Assembly: GCA_934279105.1 (NCBI GenBank)
Contig: CAKQWR010000001.1
Span: 1-49,332, forward strand
DNA length: 49,332 nucleotides
Source: an uncultured Oribacterium sp.
Lineage (GTDB): Bacteria > Bacillota > Clostridia > Lachnospirales > Lachnospiraceae
Reading direction: 5' to 3'
A program made the position numbers and the translations under genes. The notes beneath the pieces are model-generated. The model did no database searches. It saw only the letters and a list, made by a program, of their open reading frames with translations, and was not told the origin of the DNA. This document shows positions 32,883 through 41,883 of this stretch, one piece after another (position 1 is the stretch's first letter; each line of letters begins with the position of its first letter).

Positions 32883-33647
32883 CTATGATTCAATATATTT
32901 CCGAACGACCGCTTCCGGCAACTCCGGAAACGGAATCATCGGCGCTGTTTTCGCCGGATGCGGTGCAATCCACTTCTCCATCCAGATCATGTCATACCAG
33001 CGATCAAACTTATATGCGCAGGCATGGAAACGACCGACCAGCTGATAGCCGAGATGTGCATGGAAGTCCGGACTGTTTGTGTTCAGGTAAGGATCGTTCA
33101 CCGTTCCATGTTCGCCAGCATTCGCAGCAGAGGTATCATTTATATTTTCCTCTGTACACGGGTACGCGATGCAGGCATTCACGTTCAGGATGTTCATCTC
33201 ACGAAGAATCGCCTCCAGTCGCTCGTAAAGCTGACGTCCGAGGCCGTGCTTTCGCGCGCGCTGGTCAACATAAATGGAGGTTTCGACACTCCAGTCATAT
33301 GCCGCACGTGCATGTAAACGACCGACATAAGCATAACCGATGATGTGTTCGCTTCTCCTGTCTGGTCTGCTTTCGGCATTTGCCTCAAGTCTTCCGGACA
33401 CGGAATGAGGCGTGGCTTCGTCCACGCTCTGCGCGCCGCCTGCATCAGCCTCTGCATCTTCGAACTGCTCTACCGCCACGATATACGGGTAGGTCGCAAG
33501 GGTGTGTGCGATGCGCCCGCGAAATTCTTCGATGCCCGGTGCTTCATATTCGAAGGAAATCGCCGTTTTCTCGACGTACGGCGCATAAATCGCAAGCAGT
33601 TCCTCTGCATCCTCCGGACGCGCGATTCGAAATGTTATGTTCCCCAT
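32883..33647 (-). CDS. GNAT N-acetyltransferase (Pat/MnaT-like) with two inserts
   Basis: 254 aa. Phosphinothricin-acetyltransferase-like GNAT: FRIARPEDAEELLAIYAPYVE, SFEYEAPGIEEF, WSVETSIYVDQ, the acetyl-CoA motif RARKHGLGRQLYERLE (130-145), FHAHLGYQLVGRF and KFDRWYDMIWMEK. Typical members have ~165-190 aa. The excess lies at about 61-99 (Ala/Asp/Ser-rich, before IIGYAYVGR) and 165-188 (in place of a short loop before the last strand). Its substrate may be an amino acid analogue such as methionine sulfoximine. Standing alone, minus strand. Confidence 0.88.
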   Translation of the reverse strand: MGNITFRIARPEDAEELLAIYAPYVEKTAISFEYEAPGIEEFRGRIAHTLATYPYIVAVEQFEDAEADAGGAQSVDEATPHSVSGRLEANAESRPDRRSEHIIGYAYVGRLHARAAYDWSVETSIYVDQRARKHGLGRQLYERLEAILREMNILNVNACIAYPCTEENINDTSAANAGEHGTVNDPYLNTNSPDFHAHLGYQLVGRFHACAYKFDRWYDMIWMEKWIAPHPAKTAPMIPFPELPEAVVRKYIES

Positions 33648-33752
33648 ACCGCTCTTCCTTTCCGTTCAACCTCGGATGTCTCATATTACAAGAAACGAAA
33701 AATCACCGTGCAAGCCGGTTCTCCTCTCCGAATAAATCAATCCAAACGAAGC

Positions 33753-34367
33753 TTACGCCTCGCTCTGTGCGCTTCGATCATCCTTCAGAATCCCGCGGTC
33801 TGCGAAGTCCTCCATGACTTCTCTTGCATAAGCAGCAAGCTCCTCTGCACCACGGGCCGTTTTCTGTTGACGGCCCCAGACGGTGTTGAAGGATACACCA
33901 TGCGTTCTCCAGTCGTCACCCTCGTTTGAGGAATTCAGAAGCAACGGCTGCAGGTTATCCATCGCATGCGCATACTTCGACTCTGGTGTCTCATAGGCTT
34001 CAAACTCCTCAAACAGGGCGCGAAGCTCATCCCGCTGGTCATCCGGCAGAAGTGCGAAAATGCGATCTGCCGCCTTCTCCTCCCGCTCCTTCTGCGTCTT
34101 CAGACCTTCCTCATCGTACGCATAGGTATCGCCAGCATCGATCTCGACGATGTCATGAATCAGGCACATCATCATGACATGCGCGATGTCGACTTCGGTA
34201 TTACTATATTCTCGAAGCAGATAGGCCATGATGGCCATATGCCACGCATGCTCCGCATCCCCTTCACGACGACCATGATTTGTCAGATGTGTCTGACGAT
34301 AGATTTCCTTTTCCTTATCGATTTCCAGAATAAAATCCCGCTGCTTCTCAAAACGTTCTCTGTTCAT
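33753..34367 (-). CDS. HD-domain phosphohydrolase
   Basis: 204 aa. HD motif residues in order: H in DAEHAWHMAIMAYLL, HD in CLIHDIVEIDAGD, later D in KYAHAMDNLQPLLLN. This matches the YfbR/5'-nucleotidase-like HD family that hydrolyses deoxynucleoside monophosphates or similar. Start ATG 34367 has AGAGGGAACGAAA. Separated from both neighbours, with no operon partner; its exact substrate is unknown. Confidence 0.88.
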   Translation of the reverse strand: MNRERFEKQRDFILEIDKEKEIYRQTHLTNHGRREGDAEHAWHMAIMAYLLREYSNTEVDIAHVMMMCLIHDIVEIDAGDTYAYDEEGLKTQKEREEKAADRIFALLPDDQRDELRALFEEFEAYETPESKYAHAMDNLQPLLLNSSNEGDDWRTHGVSFNTVWGRQQKTARGAEELAAYAREVMEDFADRGILKDDRSAQSEA

Positions 34368-34485
34368 TTTCGTTCCCTCTTATTTTTCATACCGTCACGG
34401 TACGAGTCCATCTCTATCTTTATGATGCCAATGTCTCTGACCGCACCATCTGCGTAAAAGCTGCCTGCATTGGCCGAAGAACACG

Positions 34486-35832
34486 CTACGCACATCGCTG
34501 CTTCCGGAGTGCCCAGTAATACATGGCGATCAGCGTTCCCCCCGTCAGCACCCACGATACCGGATAGACACTCATCAGCACTTCATAGGTCGGTACAAGT
34601 CGGAAGATACTGAGGATCCAGATGATTCGGAAGACAACCGTGCCCATAATCGTGATGACGGACGGACTGATGGAATAGCCCATGCTTCGCAGGATACCAG
34701 AAGGAGTATCAAAGAGCGTGCACAGTCCTTCGACCGCCATGACACGGAACATCCGTCGCACGGCGTAGTCGATGGCCACCGGATCAGTCGTATAAAGACC
34801 GGCAAATTCGTGCGCCCAGATCGTAAACGGAAGCGCCAGCAGCTGCGTAAACAGGATGGACTGAAACATCGTGAGCCGGAATACGCGACGACAGCGCTTA
34901 TGCTCACCTGCGCCGAGATTCTGGCTGTAAAAGGTTACGGCAGCCTGCGCAAACGCCGCGCAGATGTCATATGTGAAATACTCAAAATTGAGTCCTGCTG
35001 CCGCACCCGCGATGGCCTGCGCACCGAAGCTGTTGACTCCTGCCTGAACGAAGATGTTCGAGATGGAGAATACGGACTCCTGGACCCCCGCCGGCACTCC
35101 GACCTGCAGTACGCGCTTCATATGTCTTCTATGCAGGCGAATGTTTTCGATTCGCAGCTTGAGTGGTCCCTCTTCATGCAGAAGTGTCCGGATCACAAGC
35201 GCTGCCGAAGTGAAGTTTGCGATAGAGGTCGCAAGGGCGACACCCGCGACGCTCATTTGAAACACTACCACAAAAATCAGATTCAGGATCACATTCAGTA
35301 CGCCAGCGAAAATCATATACATCAGTGGTCGTTTCGTATCACCGATTGAACGAAGAATCGCCGCGCCGAAATTATAGAGCGTGATAAACGGAATGCCGAG
35401 CATATAGATGCGGAAGTACAACACCGCCATGTCGAGGACCTCGACCGGCGTTCCGATGGCCTCGATCAGCGGTCGCGAAATCACGAGCCCGACCCCCATC
35501 AGAATAAGACCACCTGCGATGGCCATCGCGATGATCGTATGAATCGCATCGGATACCTCATCCATGCGTCCACCACCGATCATCGTCGCTACAACGACAT
35601 TCGGACCGATCGACGCACCGACCAGGAAGTTCACGAACACACCAACATTCGCAACATTGGCGCCCACCGCCGCGAGCGCATCACCACCCGCGAAACGGCC
35701 CACGACCGCTACATCCGCCGAATTAAAAAAATGCTGCAGGATACTGCTCGCCGCCAGTGGCAGTGCGAACAGCACGAGCTTCCAGAAAAGCCCGCCATGC
35801 AGCATATCGATCTTGTTTGGGTTTGTTTCCAT
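34486..35832 (-). CDS. MATE-family efflux protein (second)
   Basis: 448 aa from ATG 35832 (METNPNKIDMLHGG), preceded by CGAGG at a good distance; ATG 35853 has none. NorM/DinF-like MATE: LFALPLAASSILQHFFNSADVAVVGRFAGGDALAAVG, GASIGPNVVVATMIGGGR, NFGAAILRSIGDTKRPL, and second-half VPAGVQESVFSISNIFVQAGVNSFG, NLGAGEHKRCRRV and GILRSMGYSISPSV. Different subgroup from the pump at 31499. No regulator near. About 345 bp separate it from the divergent nitroreductase gene. Confidence 0.92.
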   Translation of the reverse strand: METNPNKIDMLHGGLFWKLVLFALPLAASSILQHFFNSADVAVVGRFAGGDALAAVGANVANVGVFVNFLVGASIGPNVVVATMIGGGRMDEVSDAIHTIIAMAIAGGLILMGVGLVISRPLIEAIGTPVEVLDMAVLYFRIYMLGIPFITLYNFGAAILRSIGDTKRPLMYMIFAGVLNVILNLIFVVVFQMSVAGVALATSIANFTSAALVIRTLLHEEGPLKLRIENIRLHRRHMKRVLQVGVPAGVQESVFSISNIFVQAGVNSFGAQAIAGAAAGLNFEYFTYDICAAFAQAAVTFYSQNLGAGEHKRCRRVFRLTMFQSILFTQLLALPFTIWAHEFAGLYTTDPVAIDYAVRRMFRVMAVEGLCTLFDTPSGILRSMGYSISPSVITIMGTVVFRIIWILSIFRLVPTYEVLMSVYPVSWVLTGGTLIAMYYWALRKQRCA

Positions 35833-36203
35833 AAATACATCCTCGAAATCCATAAAACTTCGATGATGATACTACTTTTTCAGCCAGATAGGAATAGCAA
35901 AAATCCTGACGATGAACTTCCTCATGCCCCAATCAGGCTCTGGTCAAAGGCGGACAGTGCCTCGTTGACAATCGCATCCACCTTTAATTTCGTTATATCA
36001 TTTCGAATAATCTGAAGAGGTATCTCACCCCTCCTTTCTTTCGTTCTCTATATGACTGACATCGCTGAAGATATGTTCCGATACCTGTTTCTATTTCATC
36101 CATCGTACTTCGCATAAATTTATTCGTCAATCATATCGGGATGTAAAAACGATCCACATCCTGCTATGATAGAAACAACAAACATTTACAGGAGGCTATC
36201 ATT
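35833..36203. other. Divergent intergenic region, nitroreductase promoter
   Basis: No gene is supported. A -10-like TATGAT at 36165-36170 with TGTAAA 17 bp upstream (36142-36147) could drive the nitroreductase gene; the ribosome site AGGAGG lies at 36190-36195. Confidence 0.45.
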
Positions 36204-36728
36204 ATGGAATTACAGAAAGCATTGAATATTCGTAAATCGATCCGCTCTTATACAGGCGAAAGCATTACAGACGCGCAACTCGAGCGTATTCTCACCGCAG
36301 CATATGAAGCACCGATCGGCATGAAGCGCTACGACAGCATCCATCTCACCGTGATTACAAATCCGGAGATTCTTCATGAGATCGATGCCAATGCAGCCAC
36401 CATGAGTGGTGACCCATCTCGCCATCCGCTGTATGGCGCTCCGATGATGATTCTTGTTTCTTCGAGTCTGACGAGCAACGTGGCAAGTGCGAACGTCGGC
36501 ATCATCATCCAGAACATGTCCCTTGCAGCCGTTGAAGAAGGCGTCGGCCACTGCGACATCTATGGTGCCATCCGCGCCCTCGTGAAGAACGATGAACTCG
36601 TCGCAAAGCTTAACATCCCGGAGGGCTTCGTACCAACCGGCTCCATCATCCTCGGACAGACCGACGAAGTGTACACCGCACGTGAGATTCCGGCAGACCA
36701 TAAGTATAGCATGAACGTCCTCGCATAA
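36204..36728 (+). CDS. Nitroreductase-family flavoprotein
   Basis: 174 aa. FMN-binding nitroreductase fold: the N-terminal IRKSIRSYTGESITDAQLERIL holds the phosphate-binding Arg/Ser, then AAYEAPIGM, GAPMMILVSSS, NVGIIIQNMSLAAVEEGVGHCDIYGAIRAL and the C-terminal IILGQTDEVY. It reduces nitro or quinone compounds or may act in flavin metabolism. Short form. AGGAGG ribosome site. A long palindromic sequence starts ~30 bp after the stop. Confidence 0.92.
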   Translation: MELQKALNIRKSIRSYTGESITDAQLERILTAAYEAPIGMKRYDSIHLTVITNPEILHEIDANAATMSGDPSRHPLYGAPMMILVSSSLTSNVASANVGIIIQNMSLAAVEEGVGHCDIYGAIRALVKNDELVAKLNIPEGFVPTGSIILGQTDEVYTAREIPADHKYSMNVLA

Positions 36729-36761
36729 TGCACCGGGCAGTGTATCCTTGAAGTCTGTCTG

Positions 36762-37012
36762 CAGTTTCGCGAGAGACCGGAGGGGACCGCTACCCGCAGC
36801 CATATGGAAAGGCCGTTGAAAAATCAAAATCGGACCATTTAGAACCAGTTGGAGTATTTTTCCTTAGACTCCTCCGCAACACTGCGTTTCCATCAGGGAA
36901 ACGCAGTCGTTTGCGGAGGACCTACTGGTTCTTATGGTCCGATTTTTGACTTTTTCCGGCCTTGAAGTATTGTGCTGCGGGAAGCAGTCTCCTCCGGCCT
37001 CTGACGAAACTG
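36762..37012. repeat. ~250-bp imperfect palindrome
   Basis: The whole stretch folds on itself about a centre near 36894. Outer arms CAGTTTCG (36762) and CGAAACTG (37005); then ACCGGAGG with CCTCCGG; CCCGCAGC with GCTGCGGG; AAGGCCG with CCGGCCTT; AAAATCGGACCAT with ATGGTCCGATTTT; AGAACCAGT with ACTGGTTCT; CTCCTCCGCAA with TTGCGGAGGA; and the tip CTGCGTTTCC / GGAAACGCAG with a 5-nt loop. It lies between convergent nitroreductase and ddl genes. It could be a MITE-like insertion, a giant terminator or a structured RNA. No target-site duplication was recognised. Confidence 0.88.
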
Positions 37013-37065
37013 AAACATGCCTGAACATAGACCGAATATCTTTCGGATATTCTTAAGTCGATGAC

Positions 37066-38010
37066 TCAGCCTCGCTTTGCGTGAAGACCGAAGTCAATGA
37101 TTTTTGCTACAAGCTCCGGGAAGCTGATGCCGGCGACGCGGGCGGCGTCCGGAACGAGACTCATCGCCGTCATGCCTGGAAGGGTGTTAACCTCAAGCAC
37201 GATTGGCCCGGTGGCGTCCACGATGAAGTCGATGCGGGACACACCGCAGAGGTTCAGCTTGCGGTATACCTTCTTCGCAACCTCGATGGCAGCTGCGCGG
37301 TCCTCTTCACTTATGCGTGCCGGAATAATGTGGTGACACAGTCCCTGTGTATACTTCGCCTTATAATCATAGAACTCACGCTCTGAGGTGATTTCGATTT
37401 CCGGCAGCACCTGCAACTCTTCGTTTCCGATGATCGGGACGGTGATCTCCGTACCGGATACAAACGTCTCTGCCAGCAGCTGGTCCTCATATGAGAAGAT
37501 ATCCTCGATGGCCTTCGGGAGTGCAGCTGCCTCCTTTACGATCTCCACACCGATGCTGGAGCCCTGACATGGTGCCTTCAGAACCGCCGGAAGTCCGATC
37601 TTCTCGACGATGAGTGACGCAATCTCGTCCACGCTCATCTCACTCTTATGAACTGCGATATAGTCCGCCGTCGGGAGACCGGCTGCCTTCAGCATATTCT
37701 TTGTGTAGATTTTATCCATGCAGACCGCACTTGCGCCGACGCCCGGACCGGTATACGGGATACCTGCGAGTTCGAGCACGCCCTGAATGCATCCGTCCTC
37801 TCCACCCTTGCCATGCAGTGCGAGGTATGCAATTTCCGGTTTCATCGCAAGCAACTCACCGATATTGTCATGATGAAGATCGAACAGCGTTATATCCGTA
37901 AAGCCATACTCCTTCAGCGCCTCAAACACCGCCTGCCCACTACGAAGTGAAATTTCCCGCTCCGTCGAAATACCACCATATACGACAACGATCTTCAGAT
38001 CCTTCTTCAT
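37066..38010 (-). CDS. ddl: D-alanine--D-alanine ligase
   Basis: 314 aa. ATP-grasp enzyme that joins two D-Ala for peptidoglycan. Seen: VVYGGISTEREISLRSG at the N-terminus, LALHGKGGEDGCIQGVLELAGIPYTG, MDKIYTKNMLKAAGLPT, VLKAPCQGSSIGV, AETFVSGTEITVPI, and the metal/substrate NLCGVSRIDFIVD, VLEVNTLPGMTAMSLVPDAA. The VLEVNTLPGMT motif with tyrosine loop residues suggests D-Ala-D-Ala rather than D-Ala-D-Lac specificity, though I cannot be sure from reading alone. Confidence 0.95.
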   Translation of the reverse strand: MKKDLKIVVVYGGISTEREISLRSGQAVFEALKEYGFTDITLFDLHHDNIGELLAMKPEIAYLALHGKGGEDGCIQGVLELAGIPYTGPGVGASAVCMDKIYTKNMLKAAGLPTADYIAVHKSEMSVDEIASLIVEKIGLPAVLKAPCQGSSIGVEIVKEAAALPKAIEDIFSYEDQLLAETFVSGTEITVPIIGNEELQVLPEIEITSEREFYDYKAKYTQGLCHHIIPARISEEDRAAAIEVAKKVYRKLNLCGVSRIDFIVDATGPIVLEVNTLPGMTAMSLVPDAARVAGISFPELVAKIIDFGLHAKRG

Positions 38011-38139
38011 TTGTTCTTCTCCTTAAAAATGATAAAGCGATTATACTGCATGCCCATTCATGCGTAAAATGATTTATATCTCTATTATTGATGCGAGGTG
38101 TGCATATAGGCATCATTTTACTTTGCTTCTGCCATAAAG

Positions 38140-38188
38140 AAAGCCGGCGAACACAGGCATCTCGTGTCTGCATCCGTCGGCGCAAGCT
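38140..38188 (-). terminator. Terminator after the ComEC-like gene
   Basis: GCCGACGGATGCAGACACG pairs with the downstream TGTGTTCGCCGGC region on the minus strand (outer GCCG/CGGC, inner GACAC/GTGT-type pairs), followed by TTTCTTTAT. Confidence 0.7.
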
Positions 38189-38220
38189 TCAAAAACGTAT
38201 TTTCAAATTGCAAAGATATT

Positions 38221-39441
38221 TTATGGATGACAGACCTTACACGGCGCATAGCCTTCGCTGATGATCTGATCGCGCGATTCACTTACTACCTTCTTATTTT
38301 TATCCTTCATCTTCTTTACGCTGGAACAGCTCGGCGTATGGAATTTATGAGTATTTGTATTCAGAACATAACTTTCCGTGGTCGCCATCACTGAACTTCC
38401 GCCGGTCGAATCCACACCGCCTGCCGCACTCACATTTTCACTGCCTGCATCGGTCATACCCGAGGTGCTTCTATTTGCATTCTGTCCGGCACCGGCAGTG
38501 GCCAGTGTCTCCGCCGCCGCGTTCTTCGCAACACTGACGTGCACCGTATTTCCGTCACTGACCGCGGTGATTTCGCCCTGCATATCGGTGCGGAAAGTCG
38601 TCACACCGGCATCCCGCAGACGCGACAGCACGGCTTCTGTCGGATGACCGTAACTGTTTCCGGCACCCACGGAAATAACGGCATACTGTGGTGCCACTGC
38701 CCTGAGAAACGGATACGAGGTCGAGGTATCTGAGCCATGATGACCGACCTTTAGCACGGTGCTCTGAAGATTCACACCGGCATTCAGAAGGTCCTGCTCC
38801 TCCTCTCGCTCTGCATCCCCCGTAAACAGGAAGGAGGTCGCACCGTATGTCACCTTCAGAACGATGGAAGAATTATTACTGTCCTCTGCGCTGCGAAGCG
38901 GTCCGAGGATCTGAACCTGCGCCGCACCAAGCGAAAAGTTCGTTCCCGCTGTCGGCACCGTGATGGTTTTTCCTTGCGCTGCCAGATACTTCACGAAGCT
39001 CTCGAAAGTCTTCGTCGTCCCCGTCGTCACCGGACAGTATGCCGTGCCGACCGTCGCGTAGTTCAGCGCACCGGAGAGGCCGCCGATATGATCCGCATCT
39101 ACATGTGTCGCCACCATCACATCGAGCGAACTAAGCCCGTGTTGCTTCAACCATGCATATATATAGGAAGATTCCTCCGGTTTCCCGCCATCGATCAGCA
39201 TCGCATGACCTCCACACTGGATCACCGCCGCATCCCCCTGCCCGACATCGAGCCAGGTCACCGTCAGCGATGTCTGCGTCGTATTAGATCCCGCCTGCGT
39301 CGTCGCGGCCTGCGCGACATGCTCCCCGCTCTCCTGTTTGCCGAACGTCTGAAATATCAGCACTGCCGCCAGCATACAAAAAACAGACAGGATCATCGCA
39401 CCCATCCGCTTCCATCGATTACTACCCCTGTGATTTTTCAT
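38221..39441 (-). CDS. Secreted ComEC/Rec2-like metallo-beta-lactamase protein with Ada-type tail
   Basis: 406 aa from ATG 39441 (MKNHRGSNRWKR), preceded by GAAGG at nine bases. A signal/anchor helix lies at ~14-31 (ILSVFCMLAAVLIF). Then the MBL fold without ComEC membrane domains: VTWLDVGQGDAAVIQ, MLIDGG, ATHVDADHIGGL (metal ligands), SFLFTGDAEREEE and VLKVGHHGSDTSTSYPFL. After a Ser/Gly/Ala-rich linker (~290-345) comes YVLNTNTHKFHTPSCSSVKKM..GYAPCKVCHP, a cysteine-pair domain like the Ada metal-binding module. Likely an extracellular or cell-surface hydrolase, perhaps a nuclease or phosphodiesterase. No competence genes lie nearby. Confidence 0.88.
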   Translation of the reverse strand: MKNHRGSNRWKRMGAMILSVFCMLAAVLIFQTFGKQESGEHVAQAATTQAGSNTTQTSLTVTWLDVGQGDAAVIQCGGHAMLIDGGKPEESSYIYAWLKQHGLSSLDVMVATHVDADHIGGLSGALNYATVGTAYCPVTTGTTKTFESFVKYLAAQGKTITVPTAGTNFSLGAAQVQILGPLRSAEDSNNSSIVLKVTYGATSFLFTGDAEREEEQDLLNAGVNLQSTVLKVGHHGSDTSTSYPFLRAVAPQYAVISVGAGNSYGHPTEAVLSRLRDAGVTTFRTDMQGEITAVSDGNTVHVSVAKNAAAETLATAGAGQNANRSTSGMTDAGSENVSAAGGVDSTGGSSVMATTESYVLNTNTHKFHTPSCSSVKKMKDKNKKVVSESRDQIISEGYAPCKVCHP

Positions 39442-39636
39442 TTTCTGATGCCTTCTTTCTCTCGTTGAGAATAGTTTAGCGCAGTCCACCCCCCTCTGTC
39501 CATGCGATTTCATTGTCGCCCATACGAGCATAAAACCAGTTACCCAGTTACCAACCATGTCCATACGTTTTCCAGTATGCCCCCTGTACCATTTTTCTTC
39601 ATTTTTTATTTGATGAGGCCATAGATAAACGCTTGC

Positions 39637-41280
39637 TTACAGGCTCTTCAGCTCCGCACTCAGGTCTTCATTCGCGGAGTAATCCACCGGTGTATCGATG
39701 ATGACCGGTACCTTCTCCTCGAAGCCCTTCCGAATCGCTTCTCCGAGCTCCGCTGCAGAGTTCACGCGCACACCCTTGCAGTGCATCGCTTCTGCGAGGG
39801 CCACAAAATCCGGGTTCGTGAAATCGACGAAGGCTGCTCTGCCGTACTGCTCCTCTTCCTTCCACTTGATGAGCCCGTACTCGCTGTCATGGAAGATTAC
39901 GACGACGAAATTTACGCCGAGACGCACCGCGGTCTCCAGCTCCTGCGAATTCATCATGAAGCCGCCATCGCCCGTCGCCACCAGCACACGACGATCCGGA
40001 TACACCAGCTTCGCCGCTACGGCGCCCGGTACACCGATGCCCATACTTGCGAAACCGTTCGAGATGATGCAGGTTTCCGGCTTATAGCATCCATACAGAC
40101 GGCCGATCCACATCTTATGCGCGCCGACATCGGAAATCAGGATATCCTCCGGATCTGAAAGTGCCTTTCGAATATCCGCTACGATGCGTTGCGGCTTCAT
40201 CGGAAATGCATCTGAATGTACTGCTTCTTCGATGGACTCCTCGAAACGTTCCTTGATAGCGAAGGCCCACGTCGGCTTTTCCTTCGCCTCCAGCAGTTCT
40301 CCAAGACGTGCGAGTGAAGAATCGATATCGCCATTCACCTGCACCTCACACTGATAGTACTTGCTGATATCTGCCTGCCAGTTCGAAATATGCACGATGC
40401 GGTGATTCCGCTCCGCATTCCACTTCGACGGCTTCAGCTCCATCAGATCATAGCCGATGCAGATGACGAGATCCGACTCCTCAAACAGACGATTCACATA
40501 ATCCCGCTGTGGGATGCCGATGGTCATCATCGAATATGGATTATCCGCTGACACGATGCCCTTCGCCATCATCGTATTTACCACCGGAATATGCAGTTTT
40601 TCTGCAAACTCCGTAATCACCTGAGAAGATGCATAGTGCACTGCGTTGTTCCCGACGAAAATGAGAGGTTTCCGCGCTGTGCGGATGGACTCCGCCGCCA
40701 TCTGAATCTGCGACTCCTCAGCCTCCTGCTGGCAGACCACATCCTTCATCAGCGGCATCTCGAGCCCGCTCACCTGCATCTTTGCGATATCCACCGGGAG
40801 GTCAATGTGGGCAGCCCCCATCCGGCCGGCACCCCCCTCCGCGTACTTGAAAGCGAGACGGACGATTTCATTGACCGTATCCGGACGCATGACGAGCTTC
40901 GTACGCTTCGTGATCGGCTCGAAAATCTTCGCAAGGTCCAGATTCTGATGACTCGTCAGATGCATCTGGTCCGAACTCACCTGTCCTGTGATCGCAACGA
41001 GTGGCGCACCATCAAGATTCGCATCTGCTACACCCGTTACGAGGTTTGTCGCACCCGGTCCCAGTGTTGCGAGACAGACACCGGCCTTTCCCGTCAGACG
41101 TCCATACACATCTGCCATAAATGCGGCACCCTGCTCATGGCGGACCACGACAAATTTCAGTCGCGGTTCATCCGCAATTGCCTGAATCAGTTCGAGATTC
41201 TCCTCCCCCGGAATACCGAAGATGTACTTCACACCTTCCGTCACCAGACACTCCACCATCAATTTCGCCGCTGTACGCAT
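39637..41280 (-). CDS. alsS: Acetolactate synthase, catabolic type
   Basis: 547 aa from ATG 41280 (MRTAAKLMVECLVTEG), with GGAGG at nine bases. TPP enzyme that condenses two pyruvates to acetolactate. Seen: FGIPGEENLELIQAI, the catalytic Glu in RHEQGAAFMADVYGRLTG, GPGATNLVTGVADANLDGAP, and the TPP motif GDGGFMMNSQELETAVRLG followed by HDSEYGLIKW. Variation in the last part (HDS rather than NDN) is like AlsS than IlvB. No FAD-type region or small subunit gene is near. No alsD neighbour, so acetoin or branched-chain use is open. Confidence 0.88.
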   Translation of the reverse strand: MRTAAKLMVECLVTEGVKYIFGIPGEENLELIQAIADEPRLKFVVVRHEQGAAFMADVYGRLTGKAGVCLATLGPGATNLVTGVADANLDGAPLVAITGQVSSDQMHLTSHQNLDLAKIFEPITKRTKLVMRPDTVNEIVRLAFKYAEGGAGRMGAAHIDLPVDIAKMQVSGLEMPLMKDVVCQQEAEESQIQMAAESIRTARKPLIFVGNNAVHYASSQVITEFAEKLHIPVVNTMMAKGIVSADNPYSMMTIGIPQRDYVNRLFEESDLVICIGYDLMELKPSKWNAERNHRIVHISNWQADISKYYQCEVQVNGDIDSSLARLGELLEAKEKPTWAFAIKERFEESIEEAVHSDAFPMKPQRIVADIRKALSDPEDILISDVGAHKMWIGRLYGCYKPETCIISNGFASMGIGVPGAVAAKLVYPDRRVLVATGDGGFMMNSQELETAVRLGVNFVVVIFHDSEYGLIKWKEEEQYGRAAFVDFTNPDFVALAEAMHCKGVRVNSAAELGEAIRKGFEEKVPVIIDTPVDYSANEDLSAELKSL

Positions 41281-41431
41281 AATATGATTCCTCCATTTCC
41301 GCTTATATCCCATTCACTGCGGTGCTTTTCCCGGAAGCCTGCGCCTTCGCCCGAGTACCACGTGTTCAACCAAGTCCCCCGTGTTTAAGCTGAAGTATCA
41401 CCACAAATCGAGGATATACGCATGTTCACAA

Positions 41432-41464
41432 AAGGGCACTCCAGGAAAAACCTGAAGCGCCCTT
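41432..41464 (-). terminator. Leader terminator/attenuator candidate of alsS
   Basis: AAGGGC and GCCCTT arms with inner CAGG/CCTG around AAAAA; TTTTG follows on the minus strand. It lies ~150 nt before the alsS start and downstream of a TATAAT at 41529-41524, so it could control read-through into alsS. Confidence 0.5.
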
Positions 41465-41620
41465 GCTTTAAAATATAAAGATTATATTCATTTGATACTT
41501 AATCTATGATCAAGTATTTTTGAATTATAGCACGCCGATTCTGATAATTCCATCCTCGCTTGATGCCATCCCGTTATCGGAGCTATAACGGCTTCACGGT
41601 TCAGCTACCCCGGCATTTCT

Positions 41621-41712
41621 ATGCTGTATCTTTTTGAAGTTATTTCTGCAACTGATTATTTTCAATTTCTGCTTTACAGAATTTCTAGCTGCTGATATAT
41701 TTGATTCCAACA
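41621..41712. repeat. Possible relic of the half-site repeat element
   Basis: ATGCTGTATCT (41621) matches the left-type half-site of the 770-3144 elements exactly, and TGATTCCAACA (41702) matches the central TGATGCCAACA with one change. Their span, 92 bp, is close to the 95 bp in both intact copies (927-1021, 2855-2949). Inner half-sites are largely lost. Confidence 0.4.
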
Positions 41713-41883
41713 AAGGGGAGTAAAGGGTAGTCGTTCCCGGATCGGTTTGGGTGCGGCTGCTGCATGACAGCGTCATCACGGCGGAAACGCCCGATGTCAT
41801 GTGTTCGCTTGAGACTTTTGTCACAGTTTCGGTCTGTGGCAGGGTCTCTTTTTTTCTGCCACGGCGTATTTAGGAGGTAGAAC

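Larger units (their letters stand above)
41281..41883. other. Divergent region between alsS and oadB
   Basis: No gene is supported. A strong hairpin AAGGGC..GCCCTT (41432-41464), followed by TTTTG on the minus strand, lies in the alsS leader and could attenuate it. A TATAAT-like -10 for alsS lies upstream at 41529-41524. ATACTT/AAGTAT (41495-41517) form a small dyad. A possible relic of the half-site repeat follows at 41621-41712. GTGGCAG/CTGCCAC (about 41837-41862) form a hairpin before oadB. Confidence 0.5.

Noticed and set aside
32883..33647. GNAT gene as frameshifted or split pseudogene
   Set aside because: The frame is continuous and all acetyltransferase motifs are present; extra length is explained by two in-frame inserts.
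37030..37060. Terminator after ddl (GAATATC/GATATTC hairpin)
   Set aside because: The hairpin exists but no T-run follows on the minus strand; the large palindrome next to it is the more likely stop.
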